A stretch of DNA of 64,000 bases from Acinetobacter albensis (GCF_900095025.1 NZ_FMBK01000001.1:62001-126000), one strand, 5' to 3'; counted from the first letter of the stretch, positions 45,978 to 56,791 are shown. The notes: generated by a model not told the origin, from the sequence alone. A program made the numbers and translations.

Positions 45978-48059
45978 CTATTTAATACTACTCAATAAAA
46001 CTCTTTGCGCATTATGTGGTTCTTGCCCATCTGCAAGCTGTGCACGTACCCAAGTACCATCTCCTTGAAGCAGCCATGCTTGCTGATTATCTTTTAAATA
46101 GGTCAGTAAACCTTGCTGATAAATCCGCTTTTTCAAGGCTGGATCTTCTACTGGAAAACACGCTTCAACACGGTTAAATAAATTACGATCCATCCAGTCT
46201 GCACTTGAACAGTAAATACGTGGATTGCCATTATTCCCAAAGTAATAAACCCGAGTATGCTCTAAAAAGCGCCCAACAATCGAACGAACACGAATATTTT
46301 CAGACAGTCCCGGCAAACCTGGGCGTAAACAGCAAATTGATCGAATAATTAAATCGATCTGCACACCCGCTTGTGATGCTTCGTATAATTTATTAATCAG
46401 CTGGACTTCAGTTAAAGCATTCACTTTAACAATGATTTGTGCAGATTTACCTGCTAGTGCATTGGCAATTTCTTCATCAATATAATTTATAAGTTGCGCA
46501 TGTAAGGTAAAGGGTGCATGAAGTAGTTTTTTCAGTTTGGCCATTTTACCCATGCCCGTCAATTCCTGAAAAATACGATGCACATCTTCACATAATTCTT
46601 TGTCTGTGGTGAGCAAACCATAATCGGTATATATCCGTGCGTTACCCGCATGATAATTACCTGTGCCTAAATGAACATAACGTACCAATTTATTATTTTC
46701 ACGGCGCACGACCAAAATCATTTTGGCATGGGTTTTATAGCCCACGATGCCATAGACCACGACAGCACCTGCTTCTTGGAGTACATTTGCAACTTCAATA
46801 TTCGACTCTTCATCAAAGCGTGCACGTAGCTCAATCACTGCGGTTACTTCTTTGCCATTACGCGCAGCTTCTGCGAGCACCTGAACAATTTCGGAATCTG
46901 GCCCACTCCGGTATAACGTCTGCTTAATGGCCAGTACTTGCGGATCACGGGCCGCTTCACGCAATAAATTAATCACGGGTGCAAATGATTCAAACGGGTG
47001 ATGGAGCAAAATGTCTTGCTTTTGCATGGCAGAAAAAATATTTTCAGATTTTTTTAAGACTTTTGGAATAATAGGCGTATGTGAATCATAACGTAAATGA
47101 GGACGCTTAAAATTTGACAGTAACCGTGCCAAATTGACTGGTCCTTCTACTTTATAAAGCTGTTCTTTATCCAGATCAAATTCATTCAGTAAATAATGAT
47201 AAATATGCTCAGGACAATTATGCGTCACTTCTAAACGTACTGCACGCCCAAAACGACGTGAATTCAACTCCCCCTTTAAAGCTTGCGCTAAATCTTCCAC
47301 ATCTTCATTTAAAGCCAAATCTGCATTACGTGTGACCCGAAACTGGTAACAACCCGTCGCTGTCATTCCCGGAAATAAATCTGAGACATGTTCATGAATG
47401 ATTGCAGAGAGCATAACATGATGCTCTTTACCATCGGTTAATTCATCAGGTAAACGTACCACACGTGGCAATGAGCGTGGTGCAGGTACAACAGCTAAAT
47501 CAATTTGACGACCAAATGCATCCTTCCCTTCGAGAGTCACAATAAAGTTCAAACTTTTGTTGACCAAGCGTGGAAATGGATGTGCAGGATCTAAGCTAAT
47601 CGGGGTTAATACAGGTGCCACTTGTTCTTGAAAATATTTTTTTACCCACGCCGATTGTGCAGGTGTTAATTCTCCACGGCGCAAGAAACAAATATCTTCT
47701 TCACGTAATTTAGGTAAAATTTCTTCGTTTAAAATACGGTATTGACGTTCAATGGCAGCATGGGCAGTTTTGGAAATGGTTTCTAAAACTTGTTTAGGCG
47801 TCAGACCATCTGGACTCCGACTTTCATTGCCTAAATCAAGTTGCTCCATCAATCCGGCAAAACGAATTTCAAAAAACTCATCCAGATTACGAGAAAAAAT
47901 CAACAAGAAATTCATCCGCTCAAGTAAAGGATGTAAAGGATCGACAGCCTGCTCAAGCACACGTAAATGAAAATCTAAAATAGAAAGTTCACGATTAATG
48001 TAACGATCATTATATGTATATTCTGTTTGTGTAGCAGGTGTGCCAGCTGCAGTATTCAT
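45978..48059 (-). CDS. ppk1: Polyphosphate kinase 1
   Basis: Makes polyphosphate from ATP. 693 residues, full length. N-terminal domain starts at [20 protein letters not shown]; catalytic regions are [24 protein letters not shown], the autophosphorylated histidine in [15 protein letters not shown] (about residue 440), and [20 protein letters not shown], with a second phospholipase-D-like histidine in [13 protein letters not shown]. No ppx is adjacent. Single gene; the terminator at 45925-45953 serves it on the minus strand. Confidence 0.97.
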   Translation of the reverse strand: MNTAAGTPATQTEYTYNDRYINRELSILDFHLRVLEQAVDPLHPLLERMNFLLIFSRNLDEFFEIRFAGLMEQLDLGNESRSPDGLTPKQVLETISKTAHAAIERQYRILNEEILPKLREEDICFLRRGELTPAQSAWVKKYFQEQVAPVLTPISLDPAHPFPRLVNKSLNFIVTLEGKDAFGRQIDLAVVPAPRSLPRVVRLPDELTDGKEHHVMLSAIIHEHVSDLFPGMTATGCYQFRVTRNADLALNEDVEDLAQALKGELNSRRFGRAVRLEVTHNCPEHIYHYLLNEFDLDKEQLYKVEGPVNLARLLSNFKRPHLRYDSHTPIIPKVLKKSENIFSAMQKQDILLHHPFESFAPVINLLREAARDPQVLAIKQTLYRSGPDSEIVQVLAEAARNGKEVTAVIELRARFDEESNIEVANVLQEAGAVVVYGIVGYKTHAKMILVVRRENNKLVRYVHLGTGNYHAGNARIYTDYGLLTTDKELCEDVHRIFQELTGMGKMAKLKKLLHAPFTLHAQLINYIDEEIANALAGKSAQIIVKVNALTEVQLINKLYEASQAGVQIDLIIRSICCLRPGLPGLSENIRVRSIVGRFLEHTRVYYFGNNGNPRIYCSSADWMDRNLFNRVEACFPVEDPALKKRIYQQGLLTYLKDNQQAWLLQGDGTWVRAQLADGQEPHNAQRVLLSSIK

Positions 48060-48130
48060 GCCTAACCTATGCTTATTTGAAAGTGATCCATATCTTGATC
48101 AGTATGCTTTATAATTATGACAATTTCATA

Positions 48131-48159
48131 AAAAAAAGCCCAAATATTCGGGCTTTTTA
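48131..48159. terminator. Terminator of mtgA
   Basis: AAAAAGCCC / GGGCTTTTT with an 8-nt loop, between mtgA and ppk1. Confidence 0.9.
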
Positions 48160-48173
48160 TTACAATTTTTGAA

Positions 48174-48848
48174 TTAAGGAATATTGCTATAACGCATATA
48201 TTTTTGAATCATGCGTTTTTTATTCAATAATTTTCGGTCATCACGATGATCTTGATAATATTTTGGATTAGGCAAAATGGCTGCCAAAAATGCTGCTTGT
48301 TCACGTGATAAACTTTTTGAACTTCGCCCAAAATAATGCTGAGTTGCTGCTTCTATCCCATAGATATTATCGCCAAATTCAACCGAGTTTAAATAGACTT
48401 CTAGAATACGTTGTTTAGACCAAATACGTTCCATCATCCATGTGGCTATGGCCTCTTGGCCTTTACGCAGAAAAGATCGCTGATTAAATAAAAATAAATT
48501 TTTTGCCAATTGCTGAGAAATAGTCGAGCCACCTGCCACCACTTTGCCTTTGTCTTTATTACGTTCTAAAGCAAACTGAATGCCAGCCCAATCAAAACCA
48601 TGATGTTGCAAAAACTTGCCATCTTCACCTGCAACCACTGCATGCTTAACATAATCACTGATTTGGTCATAATCGCGCCATTCATGTTTTATCGGCTTTG
48701 AAGGTTCAGACCAGTAATCCAAACGCATCATCATGGTGGTTTCTACAGAATGCGTTCTCCACCAGACCAAACTTGTAAATATCCAAAGTTGTACTAAAAG
48801 CACTAAACTGACAAGTATTAACAAACTACGAACAATAAAAGCTTTCAT
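48174..48848 (-). CDS. mtgA: Monofunctional peptidoglycan glycosyltransferase
   Basis: Polymerises lipid II into glycan strands at the inner membrane. 224 residues: one N-terminal membrane helix (about 7-29) then a GT51 domain with the catalytic glutamate in [16 protein letters not shown] (E75), [14 protein letters not shown], the [19 protein letters not shown] stretch and [19 protein letters not shown]. No penicillin-binding transpeptidase domain follows. Divergent from the rhomboid gene. Confidence 0.95.
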   Translation of the reverse strand: MKAFIVRSLLILVSLVLLVQLWIFTSLVWWRTHSVETTMMMRLDYWSEPSKPIKHEWRDYDQISDYVKHAVVAGEDGKFLQHHGFDWAGIQFALERNKDKGKVVAGGSTISQQLAKNLFLFNQRSFLRKGQEAIATWMMERIWSKQRILEVYLNSVEFGDNIYGIEAATQHYFGRSSKSLSREQAAFLAAILPNPKYYQDHRDDRKLLNKKRMIQKYMRYSNIP

Positions 48849-48928
48849 GTCAGTAAGTTACTCCCAAAAATTTATTTTTTTCATGCTAAGCTTAATGCCA
48901 AATATAGCAAAGATTATAAAAGAATAGC

Positions 48929-49741
48929 ATGCCTGAACACTCGCCACCCTATATTCGAAGTAAACCAGAAGTTCACCTTTGGTGGTTAACTGCATTTTTT
49001 ATTGCCGTCAATGTCGGTTTATTTATTTGGCAAGTACTCTCAGGCGTCAATATTACCAGCCCAAGTTTAGTCGATGCGATTGATTGGGGAGCCGATTACG
49101 CACCTTTAACTTTTTTAGAGGAACCTACGCGTCTTTTTAGCAGCATGTTTTTTCATTTTGGTTTAATTCATTTGATGCTCAATATGTGGGCGCTGTATAT
49201 TTTTGGCAGTGTAGCTGAACAACTTTTGGGACGCTTTTACTATTTGGGCCTCTATATTTTGGCAGGTTTAATGGGCAGCTTGCTGAGCGGTTTTATTGAT
49301 ATTCAAAATACCTTTGAGTTGCTGCAAAGTAATGACCCTAAGCTGTTCCCCACAGTGAGTGCAGGTGCTTCGGGTGCGGTAATGGGCATTGGTGGTGCCT
49401 TAACTATTTTATCTCTGCTACCGATATTACCCAAACAACGCTTTCTCTTAGATAAAAAAACCTTAGTCATGATTATGGCCATTAATTTATTTATTGGTTT
49501 TACGATGTCGGGTATTAATAATGCTGCACATATTGGTGGCCTACTCATGGGGGCATTCATGGCACTGATTTGGTATGTCGGACAACGGCTAAACCAACCT
49601 AAGTTAGGTTTCGCTTTAGGCTTGATCCTCGGTATCGCACTTTGCTATGGCTTTTATGATTACTGCATGCAACAAGTACAGATCCTCAAACCTATTTGGC
49701 GTGAAATTCTTGCAGCCATGCGTGCACAACTGCAATTTTAA
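48929..49741 (+). CDS. Rhomboid-family intramembrane serine protease, copy 1
   Basis: 270 residues with about seven hydrophobic segments. The catalytic serine is in SAGASGAVMG (S149) and the histidine in NNAAHIGGLL (H201); the N-terminal half has FHFGLIHLMLNMWALYIFG, the usual HxxxN-type TM2 signature. A second, distinct rhomboid gene lies at 59938. It cleaves membrane helices; its substrate is unknown. It converges on the ABC permease gene, with only 33 bp between the stops. Confidence 0.93.
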   Translation: MPEHSPPYIRSKPEVHLWWLTAFFIAVNVGLFIWQVLSGVNITSPSLVDAIDWGADYAPLTFLEEPTRLFSSMFFHFGLIHLMLNMWALYIFGSVAEQLLGRFYYLGLYILAGLMGSLLSGFIDIQNTFELLQSNDPKLFPTVSAGASGAVMGIGGALTILSLLPILPKQRFLLDKKTLVMIMAINLFIGFTMSGINNAAHIGGLLMGAFMALIWYVGQRLNQPKLGFALGLILGIALCYGFYDYCMQQVQILKPIWREILAAMRAQLQF

Positions 49742-49774
49742 GGCTCTCTTCAAGTTTGATTTGAGATCAATATG

Positions 49775-52252
49775 TTATTGATTGATCTCGCGTAAACTTT
49801 GTAGAGGTGGAATATCACATAAATAACTGAGGCGATAACGTCCAATTAAGGCACATAATATGCTCATAAGCACAGGTAAAATCAGCCAAATCTCCCAATG
49901 CATCTGAACCATCAAATTCATTTTTTGACTGGCAACCGCACTGATGACCTCTGCAAAAAGACAAGCAACAATACCCGCAAGTAAGCCAATAAAACCAATT
50001 TCCAGCGTCATCATCTGTTTTAGTTTTTGTTTAGAACTACCAAATGAACGCAATAAAGCCACTTCACGCTTACGCTCATCCATCAATAAATTTAAACAAG
50101 CGATTAAGACCAAAATTCCAGAAATACTAACCAACAGTGCTAAAACAGTGATAATTTGCACCAATACATTTACCAGACGTTTTATTTCATCCAAAATTAA
50201 ACTGACATCGATAAAAACCGTATTAGAAAATTGCTGAATCACCGATACCAGTTGTTTTTTATCTTGTTCAGGGACGTAAAAACTACCCAAATAACTGCCC
50301 GCATTTTCATCCATCGTTTTAGGTGCAAAGATAAAGAAAAAATTTGGACTGAAACTTTCCCATTCCACACTGCGAAAGTTCACCACTTTGGCTTGAATCA
50401 AACCTTCAGGCAAACTAAAGGTGAGACGATCACCAATTTTAATTCCTAGCTCTGCTGCCGTCTTGGCTTCGACTGAGACATCACCTGCTTGATGAAGCAC
50501 AGCTGAACCTTGCACAATTTTATTATCAGTCGGATATTGTGCGGTTTGTGTTAAATTTAATTCACGCCTTAAGGTATTATTACTTTTAAGTAGTTCATTT
50601 GAAAAAGGTTGATCATTTTTCGCGATCAATCGTCCTCGAATATTCGGATACAACGGTGTACTTGACCAATTTCGCTGCTCAAGTTCTGCCTGTAATATAG
50701 GCATGTCAAAAGGCGGTAAACCATATACAAATTGATTGGGTGTCCCAACAGGCAATTGCTGTTGCCATCGTTCTAATAAATCAGTTCTTAACACCGCCAA
50801 AACAGTAATTAGACTTAACCCCAATGCCAAAGCTGTAATTTGAAAAGCCGTCTGATTTGGTGCACGCACGTAGGCAGAAATTGACCATTTCAAACGTCTA
50901 ATTAACTTTAAACAGCTCCAAATAATGCTATACAACACAGCACATAAAATAATAATTGCCCCAATCACCCAAGCAGTCAAAATTATATTTTCGGTCAGGA
51001 CGACACTAAACAACACTAAACTGGCTGTACCCATAAGTAACATCCAGAGCAGGGATTGAACAGATTTCTCTTGTTGGCGAATCACACGAATAGGTGGCGT
51101 ATTTAGTAATTGCCACAAACTGGGCACAATAAAGCCTAACAAAACCACAGCACTGGTGAGCATGGCGATCGGTAATGGTCCCAGTAACATATCCAAGGCA
51201 GAAAATTGAATTTGAAGATGCGGAATGAGCTGCAACATCAATTGTAAAAGGCCATAACCCAATGCAACCCCGATGAGGCTCCCAATGAGCATAGCCATGA
51301 ATAGCACGCCTGCTAGCAAAAGCAAATAAGCACTCAGAATTTGGCTTTTACTGGCACCGATACAGCGCATTAATGCGATATTATCCTGATTTTGCAGTAC
51401 ATAGCGCTGACTGGTTAACGCAATTGCAATTCCACATAACAAAATTGTTAAAATATTGCTTAATTGCAAAAAGGTATCCAAGTTTGCAATCGGCTTCATT
51501 AAACGCGTATTACCTTCACTGGCATTACGCAGTTTCAAGCCATTTTGATCGTTCATTTCTGGATTTAAAGCTGTTTTATTCTGTATTTTTTGCTGAGACT
51601 GTTTAAAGACTTGTTCAAAATTTTGAATTTTTTGGGCAGCACCAGCAAGTAAGAGGCGATATTCGACCCGACTCCCAACCTGAATAGCATTGGTTTTGGC
51701 AACATCAGCTTGTGAAATAATGACCGTCGGTGAAAAGCCAGAAAATCCTAATTCTTGATTAGAGTCATGTTGAATTTTCGCACTAACTTTAAATGTACCA
51801 TCAGCAATATTAATCGTATCGCCCACGTTCACATGTAATAAATCCATGGCACGAGAACTTAACCACACCTCACCTGCCTGAATTTTGGCTGCTTGTGGAA
51901 CAACGCGAATTTCACCACGTAAAGGAAAAGCTTGATCAATCGCTTTCACATTGACCATGACAAATTGATCAGCTGTATGTGCCATTGAACTAAAGGTGGT
52001 GACTTGCGATTGCTTGAGTGACAAATGATTTGCCTGCTCTTGCCATGTCTTTTCAAGCGGTTGATTATCTGAAAGTACTAAATCGGCAGCGAGCATTTCT
52101 GCGGCTTGTAGTGCTACAGCATTTTGAATTTGTTCATTGCTAAATTTTAGTGCTGTGGTCGCACTAATGGCCAAAGTTAAAGCAATGATCAATAAATAGA
52201 TCCCAGTGGTTTTTAAACTTTGGGTTAAAAGTGGTTTAAAGAGCGGATTCAT
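49775..52252 (-). CDS. ybbP: ABC transporter permease (YbbP/FtsX-type)
   Basis: 825 residues, large permease of the MacB/FtsX superfamily. There is one N-terminal membrane helix, a long extracytoplasmic domain (about 45-265), then membrane clusters near 268-370 and 400-500, a second extracytoplasmic region and a final FtsX group of three helices (about 690-810). It overlaps the ATPase gene by 4 bp and with it and divergent tesA reproduces the tesA-ybbA-ybbP locus of E. coli. Such exporters are thought to move lipophilic molecules; the cargo is unknown. Confidence 0.92.
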   Translation of the reverse strand: MNPLFKPLLTQSLKTTGIYLLIIALTLAISATTALKFSNEQIQNAVALQAAEMLAADLVLSDNQPLEKTWQEQANHLSLKQSQVTTFSSMAHTADQFVMVNVKAIDQAFPLRGEIRVVPQAAKIQAGEVWLSSRAMDLLHVNVGDTINIADGTFKVSAKIQHDSNQELGFSGFSPTVIISQADVAKTNAIQVGSRVEYRLLLAGAAQKIQNFEQVFKQSQQKIQNKTALNPEMNDQNGLKLRNASEGNTRLMKPIANLDTFLQLSNILTILLCGIAIALTSQRYVLQNQDNIALMRCIGASKSQILSAYLLLLAGVLFMAMLIGSLIGVALGYGLLQLMLQLIPHLQIQFSALDMLLGPLPIAMLTSAVVLLGFIVPSLWQLLNTPPIRVIRQQEKSVQSLLWMLLMGTASLVLFSVVLTENIILTAWVIGAIIILCAVLYSIIWSCLKLIRRLKWSISAYVRAPNQTAFQITALALGLSLITVLAVLRTDLLERWQQQLPVGTPNQFVYGLPPFDMPILQAELEQRNWSSTPLYPNIRGRLIAKNDQPFSNELLKSNNTLRRELNLTQTAQYPTDNKIVQGSAVLHQAGDVSVEAKTAAELGIKIGDRLTFSLPEGLIQAKVVNFRSVEWESFSPNFFFIFAPKTMDENAGSYLGSFYVPEQDKKQLVSVIQQFSNTVFIDVSLILDEIKRLVNVLVQIITVLALLVSISGILVLIACLNLLMDERKREVALLRSFGSSKQKLKQMMTLEIGFIGLLAGIVACLFAEVISAVASQKMNLMVQMHWEIWLILPVLMSILCALIGRYRLSYLCDIPPLQSLREINQ

Positions 52253-52983
52253 TCAGACCTCCCCTGCTTTATATGTTCAATTAAACCCCCATCAAATAAT
52301 TCAAAATGACGTTGGCATTGTTTTGCCAGTTCAGCATCATGCGTGACCAAAATGAGTGTTGTGCCGAATTCTTGATTTAACTGAAAAAGTAATTGTTCAA
52401 TTTCTTGGGCAGTTTGCATATCCAAATTACCCGTGGGTTCATCTGCAAAAATGATCTTTGGTTCACTGATTAATGCTCTCGCAATTGCAACACGTTGTTG
52501 TTCTCCACCTGAAAGTACTTTCGGCGTTTGCATGGCTTGGCGTTCTAAGCCCACTTTTTTAAGTAAATCCAAAGCCTTTTGTTCCGCCAGCGCAAAATTA
52601 AAATTCTTTTGTAAGCGCAGTGGCATCATGACATTGTCTAAAGCGGTCAAATGAGGCAACAACTGAAAAGATTGAAATACAAATCCAATATGCTGTAAAC
52701 GAACCAATGCACGTTGCTCTTCATTCAGTTCAGCAATAGATGCGCCACATACCGATAATGCTCCTGAAGTGGCTTGATCCAATGTAGCCAAAATTCCCAG
52801 TAGTGTCGATTTGCCTGACCCTGAACGACCGGTAATCGCAATTTGTTCACCACTATAGATTTCAAAGTTTAAATTTTCGAAAATACATAGCTCTTTTTCT
52901 GCAATCTTTATCTTTTGTGTCAACTGCTGTGCAGAGATAATCACTTGTGGCATGATGGAATTGTCGCTGTTCATTTGGGTCAT
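52249..52983 (-). CDS. ybbA: ABC transporter ATP-binding protein (YbbA-type)
   Basis: About 244 residues, partner of the YbbP-type permease. Walker [15 protein letters not shown] (about 50-63), signature [15 protein letters not shown], Walker [14 protein letters not shown] and the H-loop ILVTHDAEL are intact, of the LolD/MacB type. I chose the ATG at 52983 because AGGAA is just upstream; a longer frame to 53040 would overlap tesA. Start codons of ybbA and tesA are then only 11 bp apart, so each promoter must lie in the other gene. Confidence 0.94.
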   Translation of the reverse strand: MTQMNSDNSIMPQVIISAQQLTQKIKIAEKELCIFENLNFEIYSGEQIAITGRSGSGKSTLLGILATLDQATSGALSVCGASIAELNEEQRALVRLQHIGFVFQSFQLLPHLTALDNVMMPLRLQKNFNFALAEQKALDLLKKVGLERQAMQTPKVLSGGEQQRVAIARALISEPKIIFADEPTGNLDMQTAQEIEQLLFQLNQEFGTTLILVTHDAELAKQCQRHFELFDGGLIEHIKQGRSE

Positions 52984-52994
52984 CACATTCCTAT

Positions 52995-53624
52995 ATGCAA
53001 AATCGTAATTTAAATAATCGTCTATTGCCTTGCTTGGCATTGTTTGGCTTATGTTGCATACCTGTATTAGGCTCTGCTAAAACCATTATGATTTTAGGTG
53101 ACAGTATTAGTGCAGCTTATGGGATGCAACCTCAACAAGGATGGGTACATTTATTACAAAAGCGCCTCGACCAACAGTATCCGAAACAGCATAAAGTGGT
53201 CAATGCCAGTGTGAGTGGTGAAACCACCAGTGGCGCAGTTGCACGATTGCCAAAATTACTTCAAACCCATAAACCCCACGTTGTAGTAATTGAGCTTGGT
53301 GGAAACGATGGTTTACGTGGCCAGCCACCGTTACTCATTCAAAAAAATTTAGCCACCTTAATTCAAAACAGCCAGAAAGCCAAAGCCACAGTGATTGTGT
53401 TAGGCATGAAAATTCCGCCAAATTACGGTTCAGCCTATAGCAAAGCTTTTGAAAAAAATTACAGCATTGTGAGTCAACAGCACAAAGTAAAATTAATGCC
53501 CTTTTTCCTACATGGTGTTGCAGGCAATAAAAGCTTAATGCAGTCCGACTTAGTTCATCCACATGCCAAAGCACAAAATATTTTACTTAATAATGCCTAT
53601 CCTTATATTAAAGGCGCGCTATAA
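52995..53624 (+). CDS. tesA: Multifunctional thioesterase/lysophospholipase TesA
   Basis: Periplasmic SGNH-hydrolase acting as acyl-CoA thioesterase, arylesterase and lysophospholipase. 209 residues with a signal peptide (about 1-28). The four SGNH blocks are visible: MILGDSISAAYG (S37), the Gly in NASVSGETTSG, IELGGNDGLRG with Asn, and DLVHPHAKAQ with the Asp-His pair. No ribosome binding site precedes the ATG. It is divergent from ybbA, the same order as in E. coli. Confidence 0.96.
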   Translation: MQNRNLNNRLLPCLALFGLCCIPVLGSAKTIMILGDSISAAYGMQPQQGWVHLLQKRLDQQYPKQHKVVNASVSGETTSGAVARLPKLLQTHKPHVVVIELGGNDGLRGQPPLLIQKNLATLIQNSQKAKATVIVLGMKIPPNYGSAYSKAFEKNYSIVSQQHKVKLMPFFLHGVAGNKSLMQSDLVHPHAKAQNILLNNAYPYIKGAL

Positions 53625-53693
53625 AAAATTGCTGAGCAGTGGATAACTTTTTTATAAGCGTTAATCGCTTTTAAATTATTCAATAATGCTTTA

Positions 53694-53730
53694 AAAATAA
53701 AAAAGCCAGTCAATTTTTAACTGACTGGCA
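53694..53730 (-). terminator. Terminator of carbonic anhydrase gene
   Basis: GCCAGTCA / TGACTGGC with a 9-nt loop, followed on the minus strand by a T-rich run. Confidence 0.8.
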
Positions 53731-53782
53731 TACGTTTTATCACTGCATTTTCGAATACAGCTATGTCTCTATTTTTCTACTT

Positions 53783-54397
53783 TTAAAAATCAAAAAATAA
53801 CACTTCACCTGTTTCTAAAGAATACTCTGCACCGATAATTTGCAGCTTACCTTGAGCAATTAAATGTTCTAAAACGGCAGAACCATGACGTAGCTGATTG
53901 ACTGAGGCAAATACATTTGAGCGCACTGCATGTTTAGAAAGTTTAGATAAATCATTTTTCAATTCAGTTTGCATTAAAGTTTCAACCGATGGACGAACAC
54001 GGTTGACAATCGACATCAAATTTAATGAGGGTGGATGATCTGGATTCATTAAAGTATCAATCGTGGCTTGAATCGCACCACAATGACTGTGTCCTAAAAC
54101 AATGACCACAGCACAATCATAACGTTCCGCGGCAAACTCGACACTACCGACTTGTGACGGTGCAACCACATTCCCTGCGACCCGAATCACGAATAAATCG
54201 CCTAAACCCTGATCAAACACCATTTCTGCAGGCACACGTGAATCAGAACAGCCCAAAACAATGGCAAAAGGATTTTGATTTTCCGCCATTTCTGCTCTTT
54301 GCTGATGGGAAAGTTGTTTGGTCAAGGTGGCGTCACCTGATACGAAACGTTGGTTACCCTTTTTAAGACGTTCTAAAGCTTCTTGAGCTGTTAGCAT
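53783..54397 (-). CDS. can: Beta-class carbonic anhydrase
   Basis: Interconverts CO2 and bicarbonate. 204 residues, normal length. Zinc ligands are Cys50 and Asp52 in LGCSDSRVPAE, His103 and Cys106 in LGHSHCGAI; the Asp-Arg dyad is in the SDSR motif. GGGAAAAAGAA precedes the ATG. Single gene, cytoplasmic. It supplies bicarbonate for carboxylations, including CarB at 24010. Confidence 0.94.
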   Translation of the reverse strand: MLTAQEALERLKKGNQRFVSGDATLTKQLSHQQRAEMAENQNPFAIVLGCSDSRVPAEMVFDQGLGDLFVIRVAGNVVAPSQVGSVEFAAERYDCAVVIVLGHSHCGAIQATIDTLMNPDHPPSLNLMSIVNRVRPSVETLMQTELKNDLSKLSKHAVRSNVFASVNQLRHGSAVLEHLIAQGKLQIIGAEYSLETGEVLFFDF

Positions 54398-54717
54398 TTC
54401 TTTTTCCCAGCAAAAATGTTTTTAAGTTGTAATATATTAATCTCATGAAAACTGAAAGTCACTTGCAAAAAGAATAGCTGTTCGATTTATAACTCACGTA
54501 TAAATAAATTTACTCATCTTTAAATAGGCATAAAAAATCCATTTTTTTGCGCTTTGAAGCCTTATTTTGCTCATTTGTGAAAATATTTAAGTGACTTTTT
54601 TCTAAGAGCAATTACAATAAACTACAAATATTTAAAAAATAAATAGCTTCAAAATTTCATTATTTTTTGATGCGTTTGCTACAATTTTTTCGTCATTTAT
54701 ACATAAGGATATGATCA
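54398..54717. other. AT-rich intergenic region before second hydrolase
   Basis: 320 bp with no supported frame. A TACAAT -10-like element at 54680-54685 lies about 32 bp before the hydrolase ATG, with no clear -35. Otherwise nothing stands out. Confidence 0.45.
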
Positions 54718-55746
54718 ATGACACAACTAAGTTTAAATTTATCTCGTTTTTTACAGGGTGTAGCTTTAGCAATTTCAATCGGTTTTTCTTGTTTTTCTTT
54801 TGCTGCCTTACCTCAAAAAATAGATCCGTCTGTTGCTGTACAAGATTATTTAATCAAACAACGTGATGCTGCAGGTTTAATCAGTAAAACGATTCAAATT
54901 AATGATGTCACTTGGAGCTATAGCGAAGGTGGCGCACGCAATAAACCTGCTGTTCTGCTAATTCATGGCTTGGCAGGTAACCGCGACAATTGGAATGGTG
55001 TAGCACATTTTCTAACCCCTTATTATCATGTCATTATTCCTGACCTTCCAAGCAACGGTGCAACAAAAGTTGCCGATAATTTTGATCTTTCTATTCCGAA
55101 TGTGACTGAACGCTTACGCCGCTTTGTTGAAACCCTTGATATAGCAGATAAACTTAATATTGCAGGGCATTCTTTGGGTGGATCAATTGCAACTGTTTAT
55201 GCATCCCAATATCCTTTTGATACCCAAAGTTTATTTTTACTGAATAGCGCAGGTATTTATCAACAAGCCAATACCGCTTATACCAAGGATCCCAATTTTC
55301 TCAAAAACCTGATTGTTTCTAAACCTGGTGACTTAGATGAAGTCTTAAACCAAGTCATGCAAACACCGCCGACCTTGCCTCCTTATTTTAAAAAAATCCA
55401 AGAAAAAATACTGATTGCTAACGCGTCTCAAACCCGTAAAATGATTAATCAATTGGTCACTTTAAATCATATTTACACACCAGAATCTTTTGCTCGTTTG
55501 ACCCGAACTATAGAAGCACCGACACTAATTCTTTGGGGTAAACAAGATAAAATTATTAATGTTGAAGCAGCAAGTGAATTACACGGTTTGTTAAAACGTG
55601 CAGAAAAGCCGGTTATTTTAAATAATGTCGGTCATATGCCTATATTAGAAGCACAACAACAAGTCGCTTTGCACTATTTACCTTTTTTGGCTAAAACACA
55701 AAAGTTAAAAAATCCGCTAGCTGATAAACTTATCCCTTTGAATTAA
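54718..55746 (+). CDS. Secreted alpha/beta hydrolase (lipase-like), copy 2
   Basis: 342 residues. A hydrophobic N-terminus (about 10-30, ending SFAALPQ) looks like a signal peptide. Hydrolase motifs: LLIHGLAGNRDNW, elbow AGHSLGGSIATVY (S152), acid in LWGKQDKIINVEAA and histidine in NVGHMPILEA. It is paralogous to the 30127 gene along the whole length. AAGGAT precedes the ATG. The next gene begins 14 bp later, so the two probably form an operon. It is probably a lipase or esterase exported from the cytoplasm; the substrate is unknown. Confidence 0.88.
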   Translation: MTQLSLNLSRFLQGVALAISIGFSCFSFAALPQKIDPSVAVQDYLIKQRDAAGLISKTIQINDVTWSYSEGGARNKPAVLLIHGLAGNRDNWNGVAHFLTPYYHVIIPDLPSNGATKVADNFDLSIPNVTERLRRFVETLDIADKLNIAGHSLGGSIATVYASQYPFDTQSLFLLNSAGIYQQANTAYTKDPNFLKNLIVSKPGDLDEVLNQVMQTPPTLPPYFKKIQEKILIANASQTRKMINQLVTLNHIYTPESFARLTRTIEAPTLILWGKQDKIINVEAASELHGLLKRAEKPVILNNVGHMPILEAQQQVALHYLPFLAKTQKLKNPLADKLIPLN

Positions 55747-55760
55747 CATGCAGAGACAGT

Positions 55761-56762
55761 ATGCAAAAATATCCAATGATTGAGCAATTGATTGAAGCTC
55801 ATCTTGACTTTTTAGAGCAAGAATTTTCCCATACTGCCACGATTCAAACTGAATTTTTAGAATTTTATCATTGGTTCATCCAACAAAAATTAAAAGATAT
55901 TTGGTCTTTTCAACATATTCATGACCTTTTACAAAAACAAATTTTAGCGACACCGACCACTCATTTTTTAATTGAGCAGATCACGGAACATCTTCATTTC
56001 GCCTTAATTCACCCAGTGAATGAAAATACCAAGATTGCAGATATTATTCCTGTCAGCACAATTGATAAAATTGCACAATATGTCGCAAGTAAAAGTGGTC
56101 ACCGACAACGCCTGATTAAAACAGTGGTCAACAATCCCGCTTTTTCAGCCATGATCAGTCAATTGATTCAGCACTCCATTCAAGATTATTTAGATAATTC
56201 ACTGATGGCAAAACGCGTTCCTGGCGTATCGCGCTTTATGAAAATGGGCAAATCTGTTTTAGAAACGGTCACTGACTCAAATTTGGATGAAACGATCGCG
56301 CATTATCTACAAAAAAATATTTTAAAGTTAAGTCAAATGAGTGAACATGTTTTAAATCAACACTTTGATGATGAAAAACTCTATCACTTTCAAGCCAATT
56401 TATGGCATAAAATTAAAGATATGCCCTTGACTGTATTTAGAAATTATATCGAAGTTCAGGACTTGCCCAATACCGTCAGTTTAGGCCATGAAATTTGGGA
56501 TCATCTTCGTCAAACTGACTATTTAAAACAACAACTTCATGACGGAATATATACATGGTACATCCGCAACCAAGAGCGTTCATTTGATTTGTTATTACGT
56601 GATTTGAATATTGATGAACGCTTAGTTCAAAATGAATTGCAATCTTTGCTGACTCCTCTCATTCAAAAAATGGTTTCGTCTAAATATTTAAGAGCTCGAG
56701 CAAGAATTTATTTAGAAAAATTTTATTATGCAGAAACAACTCAGAACATTTTAAATCCTTAA
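55761..56762 (+). CDS. Hypothetical protein in operon with hydrolase
   Basis: 333 residues, not recognised. It has no signal peptide or obvious membrane helix and looks almost wholly alpha-helical and charged, with many histidine and glutamine residues. Segments such as RVPGVSRFMKMGKSVLETV (about 154-172) and NILKLSQMSEHVLNQHF are distinctive. It starts 14 bp after the secreted hydrolase, suggesting a shared role, perhaps as a helper of export or folding, but nothing in the sequence proves this. The other hydrolase copy (30127) has no such partner. Confidence 0.75.
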   Translation: MQKYPMIEQLIEAHLDFLEQEFSHTATIQTEFLEFYHWFIQQKLKDIWSFQHIHDLLQKQILATPTTHFLIEQITEHLHFALIHPVNENTKIADIIPVSTIDKIAQYVASKSGHRQRLIKTVVNNPAFSAMISQLIQHSIQDYLDNSLMAKRVPGVSRFMKMGKSVLETVTDSNLDETIAHYLQKNILKLSQMSEHVLNQHFDDEKLYHFQANLWHKIKDMPLTVFRNYIEVQDLPNTVSLGHEIWDHLRQTDYLKQQLHDGIYTWYIRNQERSFDLLLRDLNIDERLVQNELQSLLTPLIQKMVSSKYLRARARIYLEKFYYAETTQNILNP

Positions 56763-56763
56763 A

Positions 56764-56791
56764 TAAAAAAGCCGCAAATGCGGCTATTTTT
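56764..56791. terminator. Bidirectional intrinsic terminator
   Basis: AGCCGC aaat GCGGCT with A and T runs, between convergent genes. Confidence 0.87.

Noticed and set aside
53038..53040. Earlier ybbA start overlapping tesA
   Set aside because: It would add 19 residues not typical of the ATPase family and lacks a ribosome binding site; the start at 52983 has AGGAA.
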